This document shows, piece after piece, positions 1 to 7,643 of a stretch of 36,167 nt of DNA. The notes under the pieces are model-generated. The model saw only the letters and a list, made by a program, of their open reading frames with translations, was not told where the DNA came from and did not search any database. The translations under genes were made by a program, and so were the position numbers. Within the stretch, counting starts at the first letter, position 1. The number at the start of each line of letters is the position of its first letter. The DNA comes from JAWLGW01 sp964569055. Its GTDB lineage: Bacteria; Planctomycetota; J058. Location: the NCBI GenBank assembly GCA_964569055.1, contig CAZMSZ010000025.1, forward strand, positions 1 to 36,167, in the 5' to 3' direction.

Positions 1-135
1 GTCGATGACGTTGGTCTGCGGATCGAAGTGATAGTCCCACACCGATTCCAGCAGCATGGTGCGGGTCACCACCTGCCCGGCATGGCGCATCAGGTACTCG
101 AGCAGGCGGAACTCGCGGGGCTGCAGGTCGATCTG
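1..135 (-). other. OmpR/PhoB-type winged-helix DNA-binding domain fragment, in frame with the preceding CDS
   Basis: In the frame whose codons begin at multiples of three, the last 45 codons encode a near-canonical response-regulator effector domain (LQPREFRLLEYLMRHAGQ, then TRTMLLESVWDYHFDPQTNV), cut off by the window edge before the recognition helix ends. The match is to the family common in alphaproteobacteria. Bases 1-60 are about 55 percent GC against roughly 70 percent or more beyond, and codons such as GAA and TAT appear that are rare in the neighbours. No receiver domain precedes it: the upstream sequence is the hydrophobic putative effector. It may be an assembly chimera at a contig end or a genuine fusion; I favour chimera. 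Confidence 0.75.
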
Positions 136-2902
136 CTTGCTCACCTCCCTGGGGTCGTTCTTCGCCGTGCCCGCGGGGCGCAGCGTCATGTACATCGGCG
201 GCGCGCCCGCCTCCTCGCCCGCGTCGGGGAGCGAGCTCCCGATCACGACGATGCAGTCGTGGTTCGCGTCGTAGGGCACCAGCTCCTTGAGGTACACGTC
301 GATCGAGTAGAGCGCCTTGAAGAAGGCGTCGATCACCTCCTCGGCCTTGAGGACCCCGTCCTCGCCCCAGGGGGTGTCCTCGATCCAGTCGACCAGCGCC
401 GAGTCGAACACGTACAGCTGCAGCAGCGCGATCGCCACCCCGAGCACGGCCCCGGCGCCTGGGAGCCACAGCGAGAGCACGGCGACCCCGATCGCGAGCC
501 CGGCGAAGAGGACCTTGTCCCAGTCGCCGCCCTTGAAGCCCTCGTACGCCTCCGTCAGGGAGATCACGATCGTGATCACCAGCGCCAGCCGACCGAGCCA
601 CTTGCCCGTCTTGCCCACGATATCGGCCCGGGTCGTCAACGACCGCTTCAGGGCGTCGTCCACCATGTCGGGCGCCAGCAGCGACATCTCGTCGACCCGC
701 CGCAGCGCCTGCGCCTCGACGGTCTCGCCCACGGTCTTCGTGAAGTCGAGCAGGCCGTTCACGACCGTGAGCACGTTGGCCCCGGTCTTCCACCAGGGGT
801 CGTTCTCGCTCGGCGACCGCCACCAGCTCGCGCCCGTGTGCGCCGCCCAGGGCGCTGACGATCGGAGGCGCCAGCACCCCCGCGTCGTGCGCCTCGCCGC
901 GGGCCTTGAGCTCGGCCCGCCAGAGGAATTTCACGTCGGGCGGCAGCGGGTAGGCGCGCCATCTCGCCTCGTCGGGCTCGCCTTCGGCGCCGCGGTCGAT
1001 GATCGTGAGGCGCAACTGGTTGAACTTGACGTCCCCGTCGAGGGCCCAGCGGAACGTGAGGTTGCTCCAGCTCGACACGTTGGGGTCGCCCACGGCGATC
1101 GCCTCGTCCTGGTCCAGGACCCAAAACCCGTCCGCGCCGGGCGCGATCTTCGGGAGCGGCCAGTCGAGGCGCAGGCGCGCGACCGAGGCCGTGAGCCGCT
1201 TCAGGACCGAGCCCTTCTCGCTGGCGTCGCGCCACAGGCTCAGGTCGGCCTGGACCACCTGCTCGCTCCCGTGCTTGCGTCTCGCGAGCAGCTCGTGGAA
1301 GCCCTCACCGCCGCGGGCCCGGGTCGGCTCGCTCACGTCGAGGCGCAGGCTGGGCCCTGGCGCGTCGGGGTGGCCGAACATGTCGAGCTCGACGTACAGG
1401 TCGTCGGGGCCGAACGTGGTCCACCGGTAGACGAGCGATGGGTCCCTCGTGCCGACGATCTGGCCGAAATAGATGTTGAGCCGGTTGGGGTCGCCGAGGA
1501 ACACCAACCCAGGGCGCACGGCGCTCTGTGACTGCGCCTTGTAGGTGCCGGCCCGCCCCTCGATCGCGGCGCCCGGCCCGACCGGGGTGGTCGTCTTCTG
1601 CACCTGGTCGGTGATCCGGAGGAACGGGTGCTCGTCGGGGTCCTCCGCGCTCTCGACTTCGAACCGCACGATCCCGGCGGCGAGCACCTCGGCCACGTTG
1701 GAGGAGACGGCGGTGGGAAACGAGTGGGTCGCCACCAGCGTGAAGCGCCCGTGCGGAGGCGGGGGCGTGCTGCTCAGGTCGAGCGCGTGCTCGCCGCTCA
1801 CTCCGGGGCCGTCGTCGGGCCCTTGTCCGGGGAGGACCACGCCCCCTGGCTCGAGCACCAGCCGCTCGAACTGGCCGAGCACGGTGTACTCCAGCCGCAG
1901 CCCCCAGCGGTGCGGGACGACCAGGAGCCCGTCCTCCGCCCGCTGCTCGCCGCGGACCTGCGCGGTGACCCCGAACGCCTCCTGGGCGGGGGGGCTGGCC
2001 ACGCCCTCGAAGCGGACGATCCGCGGGCGGCGCAGCAGGACCTTCAGCGTCTTGGCGGGGAAGCCCAGGCCCTCGAGCTCGAGCTCGCGCGCGTAGTCCT
2101 CGTGGCCGTCCACCTCGTCGGAGAGGTCGAGCGTGCGGAAGCCCGGCACGTCGATCACGCTCCCCTCGGGCGGGCGCCCGAACACGCACAGCAGCAGCAG
2201 CTCGAACCGGTCGCCGAGCGCGAGCGCGTCGGCCTCGGTCAGCTCCACCTCACGCGTGCCGCCCTTCTTGGCGCGGACCCGGAGGGTCAGCTTCCAGCTC
2301 GTCTGGGCCGGGTCCTCGGGGACGACCCGCACGAGCAACGCCTCGGCGGGGGCCGGGAGCTTCTCGTGGTCGTCGCCGAACGCGGCGGCGTCCTCGGCGT
2401 GCAGCACGACGGCGGTGGTCGCCGGCTGGAAGCTCTCGTAGTCGTAGCCCTCGTCGCGGTGGATCGGCAGCATGAGCATGCCGCGCGCGGGGTGGATCCC
2501 CGGGGCGAGCAGCTCGACCGGGATCTGCACCGGCGCGTCGGCGCGCAGCGCAGCCAACTGCAGCAGGGAGATGTCCTGGCGGTGCTCGAGCGGCCCGGGT
2601 GCGGCCTCGCCCTCCTGGGCGTACCCCTCCCAGGTCGCCTCGATCCGCACGGTGGTGACGTCGGCCTGGAGCGCGTGGTCGAGCACCCAGGTGGACGGCG
2701 TGGGGTGCCGCACGGCGTCGGGCTGCACGACGCGCGGCGCGCCGCCGTCCGAGCCGAGCGGGTCGAGCGTGAGCGTGAAGGTGGGCGCGCGGGTGATCCG
2801 GGTCAGCCCTTCGAACCGGAACACGAGCTCGGCGCGCGCGCCGTCGTCCTTGTCGAGGACGCGGGCGACGGTGACGTGGGTCTCGGCGCGGGTGGTGATC
2901 AT
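1..2902 (-). CDS. Large second protein of module B, frameshifted and open at window edge (putative effector with hydrophobic helical C-terminus)
   Basis: Starts at ATG 2902, overlapping the stop of the upstream carrier gene by ATGA, so the two are translationally coupled. An AAGGA lies about 14 nt upstream. The first roughly 115 residues form a beta-rich domain resembling the N-terminus of the other large protein (7643-4896); both contain ADVT..V followed by W and then a LLQL.A..AD motif. A long beta-rich middle follows to about residue 680. Near 840-865 the coding frame changes: downstream the plausible protein is read one base further on (W-rich SWWRSPSENDPWWKTG at 828-781). This part has hydrophobic segments around 599-549 and 519-405 (LFAGLAIGVAVLSLWL) and an acidic helical part, suggesting membrane insertion. 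No signal peptide. The frame then enters an OmpR-type domain at 1-135 with no stop. The toxic or pore role is inferred; the family is not recognised. Confidence 0.7.
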   Translation of the reverse strand, partial: MITTRAETHVTVARVLDKDDGARAELVFRFEGLTRITRAPTFTLTLDPLGSDGGAPRVVQPDAVRHPTPSTWVLDHALQADVTTVRIEATWEGYAQEGEAAPGPLEHRQDISLLQLAALRADAPVQIPVELLAPGIHPARGMLMLPIHRDEGYDYESFQPATTAVVLHAEDAAAFGDDHEKLPAPAEALLVRVVPEDPAQTSWKLTLRVRAKKGGTREVELTEADALALGDRFELLLLCVFGRPPEGSVIDVPGFRTLDLSDEVDGHEDYARELELEGLGFPAKTLKVLLRRPRIVRFEGVASPPAQEAFGVTAQVRGEQRAEDGLLVVPHRWGLRLEYTVLGQFERLVLEPGGVVLPGQGPDDGPGVSGEHALDLSSTPPPPHGRFTLVATHSFPTAVSSNVAEVLAAGIVRFEVESAEDPDEHPFLRITDQVQKTTTPVGPGAAIEGRAGTYKAQSQSAVRPGLVFLGDPNRLNIYFGQIVGTRDPSLVYRWTTFGPDDLYVELDMFGHPDAPGPSLRLDVSEPTRARGGEGFHELLARRKHGSEQVVQADLSLWRDASEKGSVLKRLTASVARLRLDWPLPKIAPGADGFWVLDQDEAIAVGDPNVSSWSNLTFRWALDGDVKFNQLRLTIIDRGAEGEPDEARWRAYPLPPDVKFLWRAELKARGEAHDAGVLAPPIVSALGGAHGRELVAVAERERPLVEDRGQRAHGRERPARLHEDRGRDRRGAGAAAGRRDVAAGARHGGRRPEAVVDDPGRYRGQDGQVARSAGAGDHDRDLPDGGVRGLQGRRLGQGPLRRARDRGRRALAVAPRRRGRARGGDRAAAAVRVRLGAGRLDRGHPLGRGRGPQGRGGDRRLLQGALLDRRVPQGAGALRREPRLHRRDRELAPRRGRGGGRAADVHDAAPRGHGEERPQGGEQADRPAAPRVPPARVPDAPCRAGGDPHHAAGIGVGLSLRSADQRHR

Positions 2903-4860
2903 GGCTGGGGCACGACGTCCTTTCGCAGGCGGATCCGGATCCCGCCCGGCGGGAGGTTCGTGACCCGCGCCACGCCCGAGGCGTCGGTGCGGGCCTGCTT
3001 GGTCCCCCACGGCGAGAGCAGGGAGAAGGCGGTCGACGCCAGGGGCGCGCCGTCCTCGCGCCGCACGAGCTGGCCGTTGAAGGTGTCGGCGTAGGCGAGC
3101 GGATCGGAGGTGACCGCGCGGCCGCCCCCTTCCGCCACGAACGTGAACCGGACCGGCGCGAACTCCTCCTCCAGGCCGAGGTGGACCCGCTCGCCCACGG
3201 CGTCCTCCCGGAACCAGGCGCCGAAGCGCGCGGTGCAGCCGCCCTCGCTCGCGACCGCGGCGACCGCGCCGACCTCGCCGAAGCCCTCCTGCAGCACGCG
3301 GAACCTGACCGGCTCGCCGGCCGCCAGCCCCGGCGCCTCGAGGACCATGGTCGCCTCGCTGTCGATCCGCGCCTCCCCCTCCCAGCGGGCGCTCCACGCC
3401 TTGGCCGAGACCATGGGCGGGAGCGGGCGGCGGTCGTAGCACGCCCGGTCGTACAGCTCGCAGGCCGCGGGGTCGCACTTGCCGCCCGCGGAGTGGCAGG
3501 CCTGCGGGAGGGTCGGCTCCTCGCCCGGGTCGAACAGGAGCACCTCCACCCGCCGGTTGACCTCGCTCTTGTAGTGGTCGACCCCCACGTTCTCGATCGG
3601 GTGGTGCTCCCCGCAGCCGACCGAGTGGTTGCTCGCGTCGAGGAACACGATCCCAGCGCGCAGCGCGGCCAGCCCGGCCCGGTCGACGCCGAGCTCGTCC
3701 GCGGTGGCGAGCTCGTAGCAGTCGAACAGCCCGCCCCAGGTCGCCGGGCCGAGCAGCCCGTCCACCGCGAGGTCCTGCCCCGCGGGGTTCCCCGCGTGGT
3801 CCCGCTCGTCGTAGGCCTGCTGGAAGTCGCGGATCGCCTGGGTCGTCTTGGGCCCGTGCACGCCGTCGATCGGCCCCGGGTCGACCGGCCAGCCGAGGTG
3901 CTGCCCCACCCAGGCCAGGATCTGCTGGTAGTCCGCCGCCAGGCTGCGCTGCTGCGCGATCTCCACGAACGTGGCCCGCGCGCCCGTCAGCGTCGCCAGG
4001 GCGCAGCGCGCGCGCAGCTCCGAGAGCGGCAGGTTGTAGGCGTGCGAGCCGGTGGTGTCGGTGTGGCCCGCCACCAGCAGCTTCTTGCTCGGGTGCTCCT
4101 GCAGGTAGCGCAAGGTCTGCGCCATGAGGCCCACGGCCGTGGGCGGCCCTTCCGGCCCCTCGCTGCCCGCGCCCTCGGGCTCGTCGCCCCCCGGCAGGAT
4201 CACCGCGCTGTCGGTGCGGAACAGCGCGTCCTGCAGCTCGAGCAGCTCCAGCGCCCGGCGCGAGGCCTCGAGCGGGAGGGTCTTCTTGGGGCGCTTGACC
4301 GCCTGCACCTCCACGCTCGGCGCGAACCCCTCGGGCGCCACGGCGTCGGTCACCTCGACGAAGTGCACCCCGTCGGCCCGCAGGTCGAGGGCCTCCTCGT
4401 GCTCGCCCCCGTAGACCAGCGCCACGTGCAGGTCGAACGGCTCGGCCCGCGGCGGGCCGTCGTTCGCGAACAGCCGGCCGCTCAGCCAGTGCTCGCCCTC
4501 GAACAGCGGGGTCACGTCCGCCGCCCGCTCGTCGCTCGCCGTCGGGTGGACCCGCACGCAGAGCACGTCCTTGGGCGCGGGGACCTGCCCCTCGGCGATC
4601 AGCCGGCGCGCGGTCTCCTTGGGGAGCGCCGGCGCGGCCTCGGCCTTGGCCCAGCTCACCCCCGCGTACGGCGCCGCCCCCGCCGCGCGCGCGCCGGGCT
4701 CGGCCGCGCGCAGGCACTCGAACTTCTTCTTGGTGATCACGAGCTGGCGGGTGTGCTCCGCCTGCAGGGTCCAGGCGTCCTTGCGCGCGGCGCAGGCCGG
4801 ACACTCCTGCGTCGCGTCGTCGGCGACCTCGGTGCTGCAGCTCGTGCACGTCCACGGCAT
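2899..4860 (-). CDS. Zinc-ribbon / OmpA-like / peptidoglycan-binding carrier protein, copy B
   Basis: A 653-residue protein with no signal peptide. Start ATG 4860 has GAGGAGG 7 nt upstream. Residues 5-23 hold a zinc ribbon (Cys 5, 8, 20, 23). The OmpA C-terminal peptidoglycan-binding fold begins near 205, with GHTDTTGSHAYN at 265-276. It is interrupted by a PG_binding_1 domain (about 311-380, IDGVHGPKTTQAIRDFQ and VDGLLGPATWG) and resumes at 405-445 with GCGEHHPIENVG and NRRVEVLLF. A Cys-containing segment (455-475) precedes beta-sandwich modules, the last (593-647) resembling a carboxypeptidase-regulatory fold. From memory, similar proteins sit beside VgrG in type VI islands. It is followed with ATGA overlap by the module B effector. 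Residues 41-449 are identical at DNA level to copy A; both ends differ. Likely role: a wall-binding carrier or chaperone for its partner (inferred). Confidence 0.85.
   Translation of the reverse strand: MPWTCTSCSTEVADDATQECPACAARKDAWTLQAEHTRQLVITKKKFECLRAAEPGARAAGAAPYAGVSWAKAEAAPALPKETARRLIAEGQVPAPKDVLCVRVHPTASDERAADVTPLFEGEHWLSGRLFANDGPPRAEPFDLHVALVYGGEHEEALDLRADGVHFVEVTDAVAPEGFAPSVEVQAVKRPKKTLPLEASRRALELLELQDALFRTDSAVILPGGDEPEGAGSEGPEGPPTAVGLMAQTLRYLQEHPSKKLLVAGHTDTTGSHAYNLPLSELRARCALATLTGARATFVEIAQQRSLAADYQQILAWVGQHLGWPVDPGPIDGVHGPKTTQAIRDFQQAYDERDHAGNPAGQDLAVDGLLGPATWGGLFDCYELATADELGVDRAGLAALRAGIVFLDASNHSVGCGEHHPIENVGVDHYKSEVNRRVEVLLFDPGEEPTLPQACHSAGGKCDPAACELYDRACYDRRPLPPMVSAKAWSARWEGEARIDSEATMVLEAPGLAAGEPVRFRVLQEGFGEVGAVAAVASEGGCTARFGAWFREDAVGERVHLGLEEEFAPVRFTFVAEGGGRAVTSDPLAYADTFNGQLVRREDGAPLASTAFSLLSPWGTKQARTDASGVARVTNLPPGGIRIRLRKDVVPQP
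3514..4740. repeat. 1,227-bp direct repeat, copy B
   Basis: Pairs with 8273-9499 at a constant offset of 4,759 bp. I compared several stretches base by base, and all three reading frames on the opposite strand give identical peptides, so the copies are effectively identical with no indels. Mismatches begin at 3513/8272 and 4741/9500. The block corresponds to residues 41-449 of each carrier protein. Sequence on both sides is homologous but clearly diverged. Confidence 0.95.
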
Positions 4861-4895
4861 GTGACGGCCTCCTCAGCGCGCGGCGGCGGGCCGGC

Positions 4896-7643
4896 TCACG
4901 CCCGCCTCAGGAACAACTGGATCGCGTTCTGCACGTCGCCCCACAGCACGAGGTCGACGACGTCGAGCCCCGCGGGCGGCTCGACGGTGAGCTCCACCTC
5001 GCCGCTGGCCGGCAGCTCGAGCTCGTAGCCCCCGCCGCGCTCGTGCGTGCGCAGCTGCTGGACCGTGAGCGAGCGATCCGCGCCGCCCGGGGGGTTTGAC
5101 CCGTACGGACGGGGCACCACGCTGGCCGGCGTCGCGCGCACGGCGAGCGCGGGGGGCCACTCGTGCTCGCCGGCCCAGCTCAGCGCGCAGCGCGCCGCGC
5201 GGGCGGCGCCCTCGAGGCGCAGGCGCAGTGTGAACCGCCCGCTGAAGCGCTCCGGTCCGATCACCGCGGGGAGAGGCCCGCTCGTCGCAAACGCGTCCTG
5301 GCCGACGCCGCGCTCCAGCGCCAGCAACCGCACGCGCGGCAGCTCCAGCACGTCGCGAGTGCGGATGAAGCCCTGCACGCGCGCGTCTCCGGGGCCGGGG
5401 GTCCGCTTGATCTCCCGATCGCAGCGCACCACCGTGCTCACGCCCAGCTCCTGGAAGGGAGTCGACGTGGGGTACCAGTTGCGGGTGAACAAGGGCAGAC
5501 GCGATTCGCGGCCGATGTCGACCGCGCCGTTCCCCTCCACCGTGTAGAGGATCGGCCCCGCGCCGTCCTCGTCGGCCCAGCCCTCGACCCGGGCGAAGTG
5601 GCTGTTCTTGATGAAGTTCACGATGTCCCCCGGGATGGGGCGCTCCCCGTCGGGCGGGTGGACGAGCTCGTCGTCCACGAGGCGGACGGGCCCGAGCGGG
5701 CGGAAGGGCGGGCTCACGAAGCCGTCGGGCAGCACGCCGCGCCGGGAGGCCACGGCCCAGCGCCACACGTTGCGCGCGAACAGGCCCGGGTCGAACCCGA
5801 TCAGGTCGTCGTGGAAGCGGCGCAGGCAGTAGCCCCAGGGGACGTGGCCCAGCACCTCGAAGAACGTCCAGTGCTGGAACAGCCCGCACCAGTGGTCTTG
5901 CCGGACCTGCCGGTAGGCCGTCGCGAACGCCTCGAGGTCACGGCTCGCCCACGCGGCGTCCACCGGGAGGAGCAGGAAGTCGCGCACGCGCGCGTCGCCC
6001 TTCTTCGGGCCGACGGGCCCGCCCCAGCCGGTGAGCTCCCCGTACTTCTTCACCGGGTCGTCGACGGTGTGGACCTTGAAGGCCGAGACCGACCGCTGGC
6101 TCAGGATCAGGTCGATCGGCGCGACCGAGGCCCCGCCGTCGACGAGCGCCACCTTCGGCCGATCGGCCGCCCCGAGGGCCCCGGGCGCCCTGGAGGGGTC
6201 CCGCGTCCCCACGTCGAGCCGGTGCAGCAGGCGATGGAAGCGCATTACGTTGCCGTGGGGCACCATGTGCTGCGCGAACCATTCGAGCGGGCGGAGCAAC
6301 GACCGATCGGCGCGGTGCCGCTCCACCTGCTCGCGCCAGGCGTCGAGCTCGCGCGGCGCCAGGGCCGCGCCGTCGCCCAGCGGCGCGAACGTCTCGGCCG
6401 GCGGCGCCTCCGGCGGCGGCTCGAGCGCCAGGCTCAGCACGTCGCCCGCGAAGTTGCGCCAGCGGTCGCTCGGGGTCAGCGCGCCCTGCACGTGGCCCGC
6501 CTCGTCGAGGAGCAGCAGCCGCGGCAGGTGGGCGGGCTCCTCGTCGCCTGCGCCGTGGTGGTAGAGGGGGCAGGGCGGGCGCCAGGCGCCGGCCCCGCAG
6601 CTCGCCTGGTGCACGCGCCACTCGCGCGGCGGGTCGGCCGCCGCGCCCGAGACGACGTCGATCGGGTTCCAGAACGGCACGAACGGGCCGCCGCTCGCAG
6701 GCAGCTCGCGCAAGCTGCGCAGGAACAGGGGCTCGGCCGCGCGCTTCGCCCCGGTCACCTCGTGGACGAGGTCCACCTCGAGCAGCAGGTCCCGCCGGCG
6801 TAGCCGCAGCTCTTCCACCCGCCAGCCGTCGACCACGCGGATCCCCGACGTGTGGTCCGGCTCGGCCGCCGCGAGCTGCGCGGCCGAGAGGCGCCCGCGG
6901 AACACGCGCAGGGTGAGGTCCCACGCGGCGGCGTGGCGCCGGACGCCCGCTAGCGGCAGCGGGATCCGGCCCGAGCGCGCCAGCGGTTCGCCCTCCTCCT
7001 CCTCGCGGAACGTCAGCTCGATCCAATCCTGCGGCAGCGGCTCCCGCGCGGGCGCGGAGGGCGCGGGCGGGAGCTCGACCGACAGCTCGAGCCCGGCGGG
7101 GCCCGGCGCGAGGTGCATGAGCGCGAGCCGCGCCTCGGCGCGCTCGGGGCTCCCGACGGCGCGCGCGCGGTCCTCCCGCGGCCAGCTGGCGCGGAGCTCG
7201 AGCGTCTTCTCGCTCTCCACGGCCGAGGCGAGGACGTCCACGGCGGCCCCGGTGAAGGCGCTCGAGCGCGCGAACGTGAGCGCGTCGGCGACCTTCAGCA
7301 GCTGCAGCCGATTGAGGGTCAGCGGCGGGAACCCCTGCTGTGGGCCGTGGACCCGCTCCCCGCCGGCCTGGGTCCAGCGCACGGTCACGGCCACCTGCGT
7401 CACATCGGCCTCGAGCACCTCGTAGATCATCCAGTAGCGCGGCTCGCGCTGGAGGAAGTCCTTCACCTCGACGGTCTGGACCGGCGCCTGCACGCGGGTC
7501 AGCGTCAGGCTGACCTGCGGGTCGCCCTCGATCTCGGCGTCGGCGAAGAAGCGGTAGATCAGGCGCACGCGCCCCTGCTCCTGCTCGTCGAGCCGGAGCA
7601 CGGTCGTGTAGCCATCACCGCGCGTCCGCTCCAGCAGACTCAT
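4896..7643 (-). CDS. Large module A protein with C-terminal CHAP/NlpC-like cysteine peptidase (putative peptidoglycan-degrading effector)
   Basis: A 915-residue protein. The open frame continues upstream, but ATG 7643 overlaps the carrier's TGA by ATGA, has GGGGAGGAGG about 10 nt upstream, and starts where the translation becomes protein-like. Residues 1-130 are a beta-rich domain shared with the module B protein; a long beta-rich middle follows. Residues about 570-710 look like a CHAP/NlpC-P60-type papain-fold domain: Cys586 in HWCGLFQHW at a helix start, PGDIVNF at 671-677, His682 in SHFARVE, and TVEGNG at 701-706, matching the Cys-His-polar order of that superfamily. About 200 beta-rich residues close the protein. 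No signal peptide. Likely a peptidoglycan amidase or endopeptidase delivered with the carrier encoded upstream. The fold assignment is from motifs and the delivery route is inferred. Confidence 0.85.
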   Translation of the reverse strand: MSLLERTRGDGYTTVLRLDEQEQGRVRLIYRFFADAEIEGDPQVSLTLTRVQAPVQTVEVKDFLQREPRYWMIYEVLEADVTQVAVTVRWTQAGGERVHGPQQGFPPLTLNRLQLLKVADALTFARSSAFTGAAVDVLASAVESEKTLELRASWPREDRARAVGSPERAEARLALMHLAPGPAGLELSVELPPAPSAPAREPLPQDWIELTFREEEEGEPLARSGRIPLPLAGVRRHAAAWDLTLRVFRGRLSAAQLAAAEPDHTSGIRVVDGWRVEELRLRRRDLLLEVDLVHEVTGAKRAAEPLFLRSLRELPASGGPFVPFWNPIDVVSGAAADPPREWRVHQASCGAGAWRPPCPLYHHGAGDEEPAHLPRLLLLDEAGHVQGALTPSDRWRNFAGDVLSLALEPPPEAPPAETFAPLGDGAALAPRELDAWREQVERHRADRSLLRPLEWFAQHMVPHGNVMRFHRLLHRLDVGTRDPSRAPGALGAADRPKVALVDGGASVAPIDLILSQRSVSAFKVHTVDDPVKKYGELTGWGGPVGPKKGDARVRDFLLLPVDAAWASRDLEAFATAYRQVRQDHWCGLFQHWTFFEVLGHVPWGYCLRRFHDDLIGFDPGLFARNVWRWAVASRRGVLPDGFVSPPFRPLGPVRLVDDELVHPPDGERPIPGDIVNFIKNSHFARVEGWADEDGAGPILYTVEGNGAVDIGRESRLPLFTRNWYPTSTPFQELGVSTVVRCDREIKRTPGPGDARVQGFIRTRDVLELPRVRLLALERGVGQDAFATSGPLPAVIGPERFSGRFTLRLRLEGAARAARCALSWAGEHEWPPALAVRATPASVVPRPYGSNPPGGADRSLTVQQLRTHERGGGYELELPASGEVELTVEPPAGLDVVDLVLWGDVQNAIQLFLRRA

